From assembly GCA_046328115.1 (NCBI GenBank), contig JAXLXE010000002.1, positions 682,001 to 746,000 on the forward strand: 64,000 nucleotides of DNA, given 5' to 3'. The notes under the pieces are model-generated. The model was not told the DNA's origin. It saw nothing but the letters and a program-made list of their open reading frames with translations, and ran no database searches. The DNA is from JAXLXE01 sp046328115 (GTDB taxonomy: Bacteria; Chloroflexota; UBA6077; JACCZL01). The translations under genes and the position numbers were made by a program. Below, one piece after another: positions 1 to 8,194 of this stretch. Each line of letters opens with the position of its first letter. Positions within the stretch are counted from its first letter, which is position 1.

Positions 1-1377
1 CACCACATCATCGCCACTGCCGGCGACCGGCTTCGTCCGATCGGCCACGGTCTGCCAATAGCGCAGTGGCAGCCCGTGGATCTCCCCGATGCCGAGCGCC
101 CGTGCACGTACGTCTGCTTGATTTAGGGCGGCCTGCCACGCCAGCGGCGACACGCCGGTGCGGGGGGCACGCAGCCACTGATCGAGCGACCAGTAGTAAG
201 CGCATACCAGGGCCGCATGCGCGACCATTGGCATGGCGAGCGCCGCACACACCGCGCGGGAAGGCCAGACAGCGCCTGGCCTCGCCCGCCGTGCCCAGGC
301 CAACACGGCCGCGGCCCCGATACCCATCCAGACGAACGGAACGGGCAGCATGACCAGGACGTAGTGGATGTACACCGCCGAGGACTGAAACGTCATGAGC
401 AGCAGGGGACAGAGGCCCCAAAGGAGGAGGAGCAGGTGCGCCTCCCATGCGGGCAAACGGCGGAGACAGGCACCGATCGAGCACGACAGGCCCACCATCA
501 AGGCGGCCGCCAGGGGAGCCCAGAGCAGGACGCTCGCGTCAGAGAGCCATTCCACCGCGGGCGCGGTGATCCCCAGCTTGATCTGAAGCTGCTGTCCGCT
601 GAGCAGCCAGGTGAGGAGTCTGGCGGCCGTACCGTCAAGGGCGAGGGTCAACCCGCGCTCGCCGCGGCCCAGCGCGGTGATGAGATCGTCACGGGTGCTC
701 CAGAGGTGGCCGGCGTATGGCAATACCACCAGGACCGCCGCGACAGCGGCTGGCACGACAGCCGGGCGTAGCCACCGCCGTGGGAACAGCGCGAGCGTCA
801 GCACAGCGGCGGGTGCGAAGAGGACCATCAACAGGTGGGTCTGGGTCTGGAGCGCGCCGAGCACGAAGAACAGGACGATCCAGCGCTGCGCGCGCTGCAT
901 GACGACGGCGCAGGCCGCCAACAGCATGCCTGCCGTGAGCGCAGGCTGAGTGATGACCCACGGCTGTTGGCCGAAGATGACGGCCCACGGGTTTACGGCG
1001 TAGGCGAGGCCGGCCACCAGTGCCGCGAAAAGTCCGAAATACCGCTGGGTGAGGCGAAATGTGAGGGCCACGGCCAGAACGTTGAGCAGGCCCACGAGCA
1101 GCACGCGGGCGACAGCAGGCCGCGGGAAAGCCTCCGCGAGCGCGAAGAAGTACAGCATCCCCGGCGGGTCTGGGATGAACCAGGACGTGATCTCGGACTC
1201 AACCGGGAATTCGCCCCACCAGATAGGGCGCGCGCGGATCGCCTCGAGCGCCTCGTCGTGGCCAAAGGGCGAGAGATCGGCGAAGCCGAGGCGCAGCAGG
1301 CCGGCCGCCAACGCGACCAGGGCCACCAAGGGTGGCAGCGGAATCCGCGGCAGGATGGTCCGGGCGGTGCTCTGCAT
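1..1377 (-). CDS. GT-C membrane glycosyltransferase, ArnT/PMT (family 39) type, 3' end outside window
   Basis: The frame is open from an ATG at 1377 to the left edge (459 codons visible, no stop). The protein is very hydrophobic with many predicted membrane helices. After a first helix (about residues 14-33) comes a GHDEA segment with Asp41-Glu42, the acidic pair that GT-C enzymes carry in their first external loop, followed by a PDPPGMLYF segment like the PPL-Y motif of ArnT/PMT proteins. Such enzymes move a sugar from a polyprenyl-phosphate donor to a lipid or protein on the outer face of the membrane. The acceptor cannot be told. The start is the first ATG after an in-frame gap; a TTG lies one codon upstream. 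The gene is separated from the next leftward gene by about 70 bp. Confidence 0.75.
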   Translation of the reverse strand, partial: MQSTARTILPRIPLPPLVALVALAAGLLRLGFADLSPFGHDEALEAIRARPIWWGEFPVESEITSWFIPDPPGMLYFFALAEAFPRPAVARVLLVGLLNVLAVALTFRLTQRYFGLFAALVAGLAYAVNPWAVIFGQQPWVITQPALTAGMLLAACAVVMQRAQRWIVLFFVLGALQTQTHLLMVLFAPAAVLTLALFPRRWLRPAVVPAAVAAVLVVLPYAGHLWSTRDDLITALGRGERGLTLALDGTAARLLTWLLSGQQLQIKLGITAPAVEWLSDASVLLWAPLAAALMVGLSCSIGACLRRLPAWEAHLLLLLWGLCPLLLMTFQSSAVYIHYVLVMLPVPFVWMGIGAAAVLAWARRARPGAVWPSRAVCAALAMPMVAHAALVCAYYWSLDQWLRAPRTGVSPLAWQAALNQADVRARALGIGEIHGLPLRYWQTVADRTKPVAGSGDDVV

Positions 1378-1446
1378 CAACTCACGGGCGGGTGCCCGCG
1401 GCGACTATTGTCCCCGATCAGGTTGTCGCCGATCAGGGGTCTGGCG

Positions 1447-2367
1447 CTACGTACTGGCGACCGCGGGCGCCCGGCGACCATCCAGGAACTGAAAGATGTC
1501 CGAGCGCATGGCGTCCGTAAACTCGTGGGCGGCAGAGGCGTAGATATGCAGCTCCGCCGGTGCACCGAACCGGCTCAGCGCCTCGGTGTAGCGCCGGGCG
1601 CGCTCCAGGCGGGTGCTCCCGAGCAGCGCGTCCCACTGACGGGGCACGTCCTGCGGACGGTTATCCTGCGCGCCGACGCCGATCCAGAACGGGACCTTCT
1701 GGGCCGCCACCGCGGAGAACGTACGACCACAGATAGCCTCGATGTTCGCGACGCCAAAGGGGTACTCGGAGCTGATGCCCCGGTCGGCAGATGCCGATTC
1801 GCCGACAATCTGCGTGAGCGGCAACGTGTAGGCACCGGCGCCCACGCCGGCCACGGCCGCGGTGAGCTCAGGGTACATCATGGCGAAGCGATTGACTTCC
1901 TGACTGCCCCGGGAGAACCCGAAGAGTAGTACGCGCGGAGCGAAGGTCACGCCGGTGCGGGATGGAAGCACGTCGATGAGCGCCTTGAGCCGGGTCAGCA
2001 ACGCTCCATCACGACGGACCTGCTCCGGGTCGCGATAGTCGCCGTAGGACATGGTGGGCGCGAGGACGGCCCAGCCGCGCTGGTTGGCGTCTGGGCCAAG
2101 GGAACGGGCGAGGTCCGCGCCGTTACCACCCATGCCGTGGAGCGCCACCAGAAGCTGAACCGGGCGCCCATCGTAAGCGTTGGTGGGAAGCAGGAGCTGA
2201 TAGTCCGAGATCGGTGTGGCCTTGATCCACTCACCGCGACCAGCTCCGGCATCGGCAAAGCCGCTCGAACCGGTCAGCGGCGCGAAAGTCGCCAGGAGCG
2301 CGACGATGAGTGCAAGGGCGGCGGCGCGACGCGCCAGAACCCCCCGTGAGCGGAAACCAACGGCCAT
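1447..2367 (-). CDS. secreted alpha/beta hydrolase
   Basis: This is a 306-aa protein with an N-terminal signal sequence (Arg-rich start, hydrophobic residues about 15-32). The fold is an esterase/feruloyl-esterase-like alpha/beta hydrolase: HGMGGN at 77-82 is the oxyanion-hole loop, GFSRGS at 150-155 is the nucleophile elbow with Ser152, and the C-terminal AAHEF segment supplies His281; Asp235 or Asp240 in the GAQDNRPQD loop is the likely acid. It probably cleaves an ester outside the cytoplasm; the substrate is unknown. It is followed on the same strand by the membrane glycosyltransferase. An AT-rich stretch at about 2396-2420 is the probable promoter zone. Confidence 0.8.
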   Translation of the reverse strand: MAVGFRSRGVLARRAAALALIVALLATFAPLTGSSGFADAGAGRGEWIKATPISDYQLLLPTNAYDGRPVQLLVALHGMGGNGADLARSLGPDANQRGWAVLAPTMSYGDYRDPEQVRRDGALLTRLKALIDVLPSRTGVTFAPRVLLFGFSRGSQEVNRFAMMYPELTAAVAGVGAGAYTLPLTQIVGESASADRGISSEYPFGVANIEAICGRTFSAVAAQKVPFWIGVGAQDNRPQDVPRQWDALLGSTRLERARRYTEALSRFGAPAELHIYASAAHEFTDAMRSDIFQFLDGRRAPAVAST

Positions 2368-2470
2368 CCCCCAGATCGTACGCCAGTCGGACCAGAATGT
2401 AAAGGTTTCTTAATGGGATATCGGGGGGCGGCGATCCTCACCTGAGCGCCCTGAGGCGGTAGCCGGAAGC

Positions 2471-2632
2471 TTAGCGATCGCCGGACGGCTGGAAATACTC
2501 CTTCACCTGCGCGAGGATCCGCTCCGCGGTGGCGACGGACTCATCGCGGTCACCTTCCTCGATATGCTCCATGAGATCGTCGCACAGCTCGCCGATCTCC
2601 TCCATGTGCGATGGCTTACCCCTGGTGACCAT
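2471..2632 (-). CDS. small acidic protein, 53 aa, function unknown
   Basis: This short frame starts at ATG 2632 with a full-strength AAGGAGG ribosome binding site 8 nt upstream and ends at TAA 2471. The product is acidic and helix-prone (segments EEIGELCDDLMEHIEEG and SVATAERILAQVKEYF), with no signal peptide or known motif. The good initiation signal and amphipathic composition argue that it is a real gene. I do not recognise a family. Confidence 0.55.
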   Translation of the reverse strand: MVTRGKPSHMEEIGELCDDLMEHIEEGDRDESVATAERILAQVKEYFQPSGDR

Positions 2633-2900
2633 GTGCAGGCCCTCCTTGCTCGCTCACTGGACTCGGTCTCCGGTCTCAGCTACGGCGAGGTTCGCCGCGA
2701 TCAATCGTCGTCCGCGCTCCTCCGTCGAGTGTAACTCTGTCCGGGCAACGGGGCCTAGTTTGGCGAGTCGCGGGTACGTGGGACGGCGTTTGCTGAGACG
2801 CGTTTGTAGCGCGCGGTGACGCGGTTGTGGCGGCGAGCAGAGCGAGGGGCGGGGTTCGCGTTCATAGAATCCGGAGCACCCCAGCAGGAGCACCCCCGCC

Positions 2901-3089
2901 ATGAGCGTCACTGAGCCACGCCACGGGAACCGCGGACCCAGCTCACCCGACCTTGGCCAGGAGCGGCCAACCGACCGCGTGCGGACGAGCGCTCGGTTTG
3001 ATCTGGGCGTGCGCGAGGACGACACGCGCCCACCGACCCCGAAGCGGCGTGGCACCACCCCGTCAAAGCGTCGCAGCCGGCCCAAATAG
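2901..3089 (+). CDS. possible small basic protein, 62 aa
   Basis: An ATG frame with a GGAG 12 nt upstream codes for a low-complexity, charged, proline-containing product ending in a basic tail (PKRRGTTPSKRRSRPK). There is no recognisable domain. The surrounding 2633-3174 interval otherwise shows no convincing gene; an opposite-strand frame with a lipobox-like LLLGC segment is equally unsupported. Treat as doubtful. Confidence 0.25.
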   Translation: MSVTEPRHGNRGPSSPDLGQERPTDRVRTSARFDLGVREDDTRPPTPKRRGTTPSKRRSRPK

Positions 3090-3177
3090 CCGGACATTCA
3101 CATTCGGAGCGGCTGGAACGCCGCGGGTGACTCCTGCGGACGAACTGGACGTGGTACCATGGTGACCCGCGCCAGTG

Positions 3178-3555
3178 ATGGAAGACACGACGATCCTCGT
3201 TGTGGACGACGAGCCGATCATGCTGGTCTTGATCGAGCGATCGCTCGAAGGCCCCGGGCGGCGGATTGTGCCGCTGTCCGGAGCGGAGACCATTGTGGAT
3301 GCGGCGGTGCGCGAGTCCGCGGACGTTGTGGTGCTGGACGTGCTCATGCCGCGGGTCGATGGGTTGACCGCCTGCCGCCAGCTACGGGGAGATCCGCGCA
3401 CGGCGGATATCCCGATTGTGCTGTTGTCCGCGAAGTCTTCCCCGCGGGACATTGACGCTGGGCTACACGCCGGCGCAGACCGGTACGTGCCAAAGCCGTT
3501 CGAGCCCAGCAAGCTGGCCCGCCTGATCACGGACCTGGCGCGGCACTCCCACTGA
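3178..3555 (+). CDS. single-domain response regulator (CheY/Spo0F-like receiver)
   Basis: The 125-aa product is just a receiver domain: acidic pair Asp10-Asp11, phosphoacceptor Asp54 in VVVLDVLMP, conserved Ser84 in LLSAK and Lys106 in the PKPF motif. It lacks any DNA-binding or enzyme output, so it should act by protein contact, as CheY or Spo0F do. No histidine kinase lies next to it; the chemoreceptor at 32-33.7 kb and the GGDEF-EAL protein at 24-27 kb are possible but unproven partners. The ATG follows directly after a GTG in the same frame; either could be the start. A TACCAT hexamer at 3155-3160 may be a -10 box. Confidence 0.88.
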   Translation: MEDTTILVVDDEPIMLVLIERSLEGPGRRIVPLSGAETIVDAAVRESADVVVLDVLMPRVDGLTACRQLRGDPRTADIPIVLLSAKSSPRDIDAGLHAGADRYVPKPFEPSKLARLITDLARHSH

Positions 3556-3610
3556 CAGCGGCCGAAAGACCGGCGCGATAGTTGCGCGTCATCGACGACG
3601 CCCTGGTATT

Positions 3611-3633
3611 ATTCCGACTGATTTAGTAGGAAT
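3611..3633 (+). promoter_or_regulatory. probable Rrf2/SufR-type operator of the suf operon
   Basis: Two 9-bp arms, ATTCCGACT and AGTAGGAAT, flank a 5-bp spacer and match as an inverted repeat at 8 of 9 positions. The core ACT-N5-AGT resembles operators of Fe-S-sensing Rrf2 regulators. A TATTAT hexamer at 3607-3612 (possible -10, with TTGCGC at 3582-3587, spacing 19) abuts the left arm, so a bound protein would block transcription. The rrf2 start codon lies 40 bp downstream, which fits autoregulation of rrf2-suf. Confidence 0.6.
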
Positions 3634-3672
3634 ATCGGCCGTGGCTTCGCCGGCCGGTACGGGAGTCGCTCC

Positions 3673-4188
3673 GTGAAGGTCTCCACGCGCGCCCATTACG
3701 GACTACGGGCCATGACGTCCCTCGCGGACGCGTATGGCCGTGGCCTCGTGTCGCTGGCGGAGATCGCGCGGGCGGAGGCGCTGCCGCTACCGTATCTGGA
3801 GCAGCTCATCGGCGAGCTCCGCCGGGCCAACCTGGTAGAGGGCGTCCGCGGGCTGCGCGGAGGATACCGACTCACCCGCGAGCCATCCAGGATCTCGGTG
3901 GGAGAGGTGTACCGCGTCCTTGAGGGCGAGATTGCACCGGTGGAGTGCAACGCCGAAGGGTACGCGCCGGGTTCGTGCGATCGCGAGGAGGGCTGCCTCT
4001 CGCGAGGCGTGTGGGCCCGCGTGCGGGACAGCATCGCCGGGGTGCTCGACTCCACGAGCCTGGAAGACCTGGCCCACCACGATCCGGCGTATTCGCCCGC
4101 GGCCCGCACGCTAGATCGCTTCGTCCCCGTTAGCTCAATCTCCGGCCTGAACGCGGCCGGCAAGGAAGGACTCCGCGCATCACCATGA
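3673..4188 (+). CDS. Rrf2-family Fe-S-cluster-responsive transcriptional regulator (IscR/SufR-like)
   Basis: A 171-aa protein with the Rrf2 N-terminal winged helix (MKVSTRAHYGLRAM..., recognition region LPLPYLEQLIGELRRANLV, wing RGLRGGYRL). Three cysteines, Cys92, Cys102 and Cys108, occupy the loop that binds the [2Fe-2S] cluster in IscR (C-x9-C-x5-C here). It is the first gene of the suf operon and its stop overlaps the sufC start by 4 bp (ATGA), so it almost certainly senses cluster status and controls the operon through the inverted repeat at 3611-3633. A C-terminal extension after about residue 135 has no obvious motif. Confidence 0.9.
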   Translation: MKVSTRAHYGLRAMTSLADAYGRGLVSLAEIARAEALPLPYLEQLIGELRRANLVEGVRGLRGGYRLTREPSRISVGEVYRVLEGEIAPVECNAEGYAPGSCDREEGCLSRGVWARVRDSIAGVLDSTSLEDLAHHDPAYSPAARTLDRFVPVSSISGLNAAGKEGLRASP

Positions 4189-4955
4189 GTCAGGCCAAGC
4201 CTACGTTTGTCATTGATAACCTGCACGTCTCAGTGGATGGCAATCCGATCCTGCGGGGCGTGAACCTCACCGTGGACCAGGGGGAGATCCACGCACTGAT
4301 GGGTCCGAACGGCTCCGGCAAGAGCACGCTGGCCAACACCATCATGGGCCACCCGAAGTACGAGGTGACCCAGGGCCAGGTGCTCTTCCAGGGGCAAGAC
4401 ATCCTTGGCATGACGCCCGACGAGCGCGCGCGGCTGGGCCTGTTCCTGGCGTTCCAGTACCCGGTGGCCATCCCGGGCGTGAGCCTGGGCAACTTCCTGC
4501 GCGCGGCGACGCGGGCGGTGCACGGGCCCAGCCTGACGGCGGGTGAGTTTCGCAAGCAGCTCATGGCGAAAATGCAGCTCCTCAAGATGGACCCGGCGTT
4601 TGCGGCGAGGTACGTGAATGACGGTCTGTCCGGCGGTGAGAAGAAGCGGGCCGAGGTGCTGCAGATGGCCTTACTGCAACCGAAGATCGCCGTGATGGAC
4701 GAGACGGACTCCGGCCTGGACATCGATGCGCTGCGGACGGTAGCGGAGGGCGTGAACGCGATCCACTCGTCTGAGATGGGCGTGCTGGTGATCACCCACT
4801 ACCAGCGGCTGCTGAACTACATCCGCCCCCAGTTCGTGCACGTGCTGGTGGCCGGCCGCGTGGTCAAGTCCGGCGGCAGCGAGCTCGTGGAGCAGCTCGA
4901 GTCCGAGGGTTACGACCCGATCATCCGTGAAGTTGAGGGCAAGACGGCCGCCTGA
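4185..4955 (+). CDS. sufC: Fe-S cluster assembly ATPase SufC
   Basis: The 256-aa ABC-type ATPase energises the SufBC2D scaffold complex in the cytoplasm. Visible motifs are Walker A GPNGSGKS at 40-47, Q-loop Gln91 (AFQYP), the SufC signature LSGGEKKR at 148-155, Walker B IAVMDE at 168-173 with the DSGLD D-loop, and switch His205. Length is typical of the family. It lies between rrf2 (4-bp overlap) and sufB (23-bp gap), the usual C-B-D order. Confidence 0.97.
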   Translation: MSQAKPTFVIDNLHVSVDGNPILRGVNLTVDQGEIHALMGPNGSGKSTLANTIMGHPKYEVTQGQVLFQGQDILGMTPDERARLGLFLAFQYPVAIPGVSLGNFLRAATRAVHGPSLTAGEFRKQLMAKMQLLKMDPAFAARYVNDGLSGGEKKRAEVLQMALLQPKIAVMDETDSGLDIDALRTVAEGVNAIHSSEMGVLVITHYQRLLNYIRPQFVHVLVAGRVVKSGGSELVEQLESEGYDPIIREVEGKTAA

Positions 4956-4978
4956 CGGCCGCCAGAAGGACCACCATC

Positions 4979-6385
4979 ATGGTTGTGATGCCAGACGACC
5001 TCCGAGCAGCGAGCGAATACCAGTACGGTTTCCACGACGAGGAGGACTACACCTTCAAGTCCGGCAAGGGGCTGACGGAGGAGATCGTTCGCGAGATCTC
5101 GCGGATGAAGAACGAGCCCGAGTGGATGCTCAAGTTCCGCCTCCGGGCGCTGGAGATCTTCCGCTCCAAGAAGATGCCCACCTGGGGCGCCGACCTCTCG
5201 GAGATCGACTTCGACAACATCCACTACTACGTCCGACCATCCGAGAAGACGGAGAAGTCCTGGGATGACGTGCCGGCGTACATCAAGGACACGTTTGACA
5301 AGCTGGGTATCCCGGAGGCGGAGCGGAAGTTCCTGGCCGGCGTCTCTGCTCAATACGAGTCTGAGGTGGTCTACCACAACATCCGCGAGGACCTGGAAAA
5401 GCAGGGCGTGATATTCCTGGACATGGACTCGGGGCTCCGCGAGCACGAGGACATTGTGAAGGAGCACTTTGCCACGGTGATTCCGTCCGCGGACAACAAG
5501 TTCTCCGCGCTCAACAGCGCCGTGTGGAGCGGCGGCAGCTTCATCTACGTGCCAAAGGGCGTGCAGGTGGAGATCCCGCTTCAGGCCTACTTCCGCATCA
5601 ACACCGAGAACATGGGGCAGTTCGAGCGGACGCTGATCATCGCGGACGAGGGCTCCTCTGTCCACTACATCGAGGGCTGCACGGCACCGGTGTACAGTAC
5701 GGACTCGCTGCACTCCGCCGTGGTCGAGCTGATCGCGAAGCGCGGCGCGCGGATCCGTTACACCACCATCCAGAACTGGTCATCCAACGTCTACAACCTG
5801 GTGACCAAGCGCGCGGTGGCTTACGAGGACGCGGTGGTGGAGTGGGTGGACGGGAACCTGGGCTCCAAGATCACCATGAAGTACCCGGGTATCTACCTGC
5901 TTGGCGAGCGCGCGAAGGGCGAGGTCATCTCGGTGGCATTCGCCAGCGAGGGCCAGCACCAGGACGCCGGCGCCAAGATCGTGCACGTGGCGCCGAATAC
6001 CACGTCAACCATCACTTCCAAGTCCATCAGCAAGGGCGGCGGACGAACCAGCTACCGCGGTCTTCTGAAAGTCCACAAGGGCGCCGAGAACGTGAAGTCA
6101 TTCGTCCGCTGCGACGCGCTGCTGCTGGACGAGATCTCGCGCTCTGACACGTATCCGTCCATCGAGATAGATGAGGACCAGGTCTCGATCGAACACGAGG
6201 CCTCCGTCAGCAAGATCAGCGAGGATCAGCTCTTCTACCTTCAAAGCCGCGGCCTTGGGGAGGCTGAGGCCAAGACCATGATCGTGAACGGCTTCTTTGA
6301 CGCGTTCACCAAGGAGCTGCCCATGGAGTACGCCGTGGAGCTCAACCGCCTGCTGGCCCTCCAGATGGAGGGCGCGGTCGGCTAA
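4979..6385 (+). CDS. sufB: Fe-S cluster assembly scaffold SufB
   Basis: This is a full-length (468 aa) SufB, the scaffold subunit on which sulfur from SufS-SufU and iron are joined. It has the family beta-helix core and the conserved C-terminal stretch. Cys234 (IEGCTAP) corresponds to the cysteine that accepts sulfur and Cys378 (FVRCDALLLDE) to the cluster-site cysteine; His406 follows in SIEHEAS. Translation probably starts at ATG 4979. A 24-bp perfect palindrome separates it from sufD. Confidence 0.97.
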   Translation: MVVMPDDLRAASEYQYGFHDEEDYTFKSGKGLTEEIVREISRMKNEPEWMLKFRLRALEIFRSKKMPTWGADLSEIDFDNIHYYVRPSEKTEKSWDDVPAYIKDTFDKLGIPEAERKFLAGVSAQYESEVVYHNIREDLEKQGVIFLDMDSGLREHEDIVKEHFATVIPSADNKFSALNSAVWSGGSFIYVPKGVQVEIPLQAYFRINTENMGQFERTLIIADEGSSVHYIEGCTAPVYSTDSLHSAVVELIAKRGARIRYTTIQNWSSNVYNLVTKRAVAYEDAVVEWVDGNLGSKITMKYPGIYLLGERAKGEVISVAFASEGQHQDAGAKIVHVAPNTTSTITSKSISKGGGRTSYRGLLKVHKGAENVKSFVRCDALLLDEISRSDTYPSIEIDEDQVSIEHEASVSKISEDQLFYLQSRGLGEAEAKTMIVNGFFDAFTKELPMEYAVELNRLLALQMEGAVG

Positions 6386-6419
6386 TCCGACTCACGCCAC
6401 GTTTTCCACGGACACGGGC

Positions 6420-6443
6420 GTCCGGCCGCCGCGGCGGCCGGAC
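6420..6443. repeat. 24-bp perfect GC palindrome between sufB and sufD
   Basis: The sequence from GTCCGGCC to GGCCGGAC is its own reverse complement over 24 bp, followed by the sufD ribosome binding site. In RNA it would form a strong hairpin 35 nt after the sufB stop. There is no following U tract, so it is more likely an mRNA processing or stability element than a terminator. Confidence 0.6.
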
Positions 6444-6472
6444 CCGTCGTGCCGTCCCGAGGAGCTCAGAAA

Positions 6473-7834
6473 GTGACCCAGGCTCAGATCGAGTCGCCGC
6501 CGATGTCCGCACAGGCAATTTCCACGCTCTCGCGTTCCCGTGGTGAGCCGGAGTGGCTCACCGCTCAGCGCCTCAGCGCCCTATCCCGCGCGCTGGAGAC
6601 CCCCGCTCCCACCAGAAGCACCGAGGGCTGGCGGCGCACCGACCTCACGGGGCTGGATCTGGATAGCGTGCTGCGACGGAGCGAGCCACCGATCGCCGGG
6701 GCCGCGCTGCGGGCAACGGCGACGGCGGGCGATTCGTCTGGGATCGAGACGGCGGGTGAGCTCCGCCTCACGGACGAGTACGCGGCTCTCCGCTCGCTGG
6801 CGGCAGACCTGGAGTCGAAGGGCGTGCTGCTCTTGCCCATGGACGAGGCGGTCCGATCGCACCCGGAGCTGCTGCGCCTGGGGCTGACCGAGCCGGGTCC
6901 GAACGCGAGCAGGATTGAGCTGCTCAACGCCGCCCTGTGGACCGCGGGGATCTTTGTGTACGCGCCGCGCGGCGTGACCGTGGGACGACCGCTGCTGGGC
7001 CACGTCAGGGCCGCGAGCGGCGCCCCGGTGCTGTTTCGCAACGTGATCGTGGCCGGCGAAGGCGCGGAGCTGACTTACGTGGATCAGCACGACTCGGCCG
7101 ACGCGTCGCTGGAGCCGGTGGTGATCGGCGCCGTGGACATTGTTACCGGACAGGCCTCACGCGTGCGCTACGCGAACCTCCAGTCCGCCTCGACCGGCAC
7201 CTGGTTCTTCAACCACCTGCGATCGCACCAGGGCCGCGACTCGCGGGTGGACTGGCTGCTGGTGGGCGTGGGCGGGCGGCTGCACCGCGCCGAGCTGGAG
7301 GCCGGGCTGGACGGCCAGGGCTCTGAGACGGACATCCTGGGGCTGGTGTTTGGCGATGGCAAGCAGCACTTCGATCACCAAACCACCCAGAACCACGTGG
7401 GCAACGATAGCCAGAGCGACCTGGACATCAAGGCGGCGCTGGCGGGAGAGTCCAGCTCCAACTTCACGGGCATGATCCGGGTCAACAAGACGACGCTGCG
7501 CACAAGCTCCAACCTGGAGAACCGCAACCTGCTGCTCAGCGACAGCTCGCACGCGGAGTCCGATCCGCGGCTGGAGATCCTAAACAGCGACGTGGTGCGC
7601 TGCGCCCACGGGGCCACGGTGGGACCGCTCGATAAGGAGATGATCTTCTACATCCAGAGCCGGGGCGTCCCCGCGGACGAAGCGCAGCGGCTGGTGGTGG
7701 AAGCGTTCTTCGAGCCGGTCCTGCAGAAGATCCCGGTGGAGTCGCTGCGCCTTGACGTCTGGCGGACCATCCAGCGGAAGCTGGGGCGTACGGTCTCCGC
7801 GACGGACAGGCCTTCGGATATTCTTGCCGACTGA
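6473..7834 (+). CDS. sufD: Fe-S cluster assembly protein SufD
   Basis: The 453-aa product is the SufB paralogue that completes the SufBC2D complex; the C-terminal beta-helix segment (LENRNLLLSDSSHAESDPRLEI, then RCAHGATVG and YIQSRGV) is typical. I chose GTG 6473 because GAGGAG lies 8 nt upstream; an earlier in-frame GTG at 6449 lacks a site and an ATG at 6503 is another possibility. The conserved His in RCAHGATVG, which helps build the cluster at the SufB-SufD interface, is present. Confidence 0.94.
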   Translation: MTQAQIESPPMSAQAISTLSRSRGEPEWLTAQRLSALSRALETPAPTRSTEGWRRTDLTGLDLDSVLRRSEPPIAGAALRATATAGDSSGIETAGELRLTDEYAALRSLAADLESKGVLLLPMDEAVRSHPELLRLGLTEPGPNASRIELLNAALWTAGIFVYAPRGVTVGRPLLGHVRAASGAPVLFRNVIVAGEGAELTYVDQHDSADASLEPVVIGAVDIVTGQASRVRYANLQSASTGTWFFNHLRSHQGRDSRVDWLLVGVGGRLHRAELEAGLDGQGSETDILGLVFGDGKQHFDHQTTQNHVGNDSQSDLDIKAALAGESSSNFTGMIRVNKTTLRTSSNLENRNLLLSDSSHAESDPRLEILNSDVVRCAHGATVGPLDKEMIFYIQSRGVPADEAQRLVVEAFFEPVLQKIPVESLRLDVWRTIQRKLGRTVSATDRPSDILAD

Positions 7835-7839
7835 CGATT

Positions 7840-7868
7840 ACCCGGAAGGACCGGGTCTGGCAAGACCC
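7840..7868 (+). other. mutually exclusive hairpins in the suf operon (attenuator-like)
   Basis: Between sufD and the Rieske gene three short segments, ACCCGG (7840-7845), CCGGGT (7851-7856) and AGACCC (7863-7868), can form two alternative stems, because GGGTCT at 7853-7858 overlaps the middle segment and pairs with the third. This is a possible switch or simply intercistronic folding; no terminator U tract is present. Confidence 0.3.
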
Positions 7869-7882
7869 AACCGAGACAGACG

Positions 7883-8194
7883 ATGAATGACTGGAAACCA
7901 GCCGCGCCCATTGCTTCCGTTCCCGCGGGCGCGGTGGCCGTGTGCGAGATCGACGGCCGCCGAGTTGCCCTCTGCAACGTGGAGGGCGAGATCTACTGTA
8001 TCGATGACGTGTGCACCCACGATGGAGCGTCGTTCAACCAGGCTGAGCTAGACGGCGACGAGATCGAGTGTCCGCGGCACGGCGCGCGCTTCGACGTGCG
8101 GACGGGCCGGGCGCTCTGCCTCCCGGCGTTCCGTCCAGTGGCGACCCACAAGACCCGAGTTCAGGATGGCACCGTGGAGGTCCAGCTAGGATGA
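7883..8194 (+). CDS. Rieske-type [2Fe-2S] ferredoxin of the suf operon
   Basis: The 103-aa protein is one Rieske domain: Cys44-x-His46 (CTHDG) and Cys63-x2-His66 (CPRHG) bind the [2Fe-2S] centre. It belongs to the small non-heme dioxygenase-ferredoxin group often encoded within suf operons, where it may deliver electrons during cluster assembly or be a client; its exact role there is not established. Its stop overlaps the sufS start (ATGA), indicating translational coupling. Confidence 0.92.
   Translation: MNDWKPAAPIASVPAGAVAVCEIDGRRVALCNVEGEIYCIDDVCTHDGASFNQAELDGDEIECPRHGARFDVRTGRALCLPAFRPVATHKTRVQDGTVEVQLG

Noticed and set aside
2654..3097. Minus-strand frame with a lipobox-like LLLGC segment
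   Set aside because: Composition is basic and irregular, there is no ribosome binding site before the lipobox methionine, and no domain follows; likely chance.
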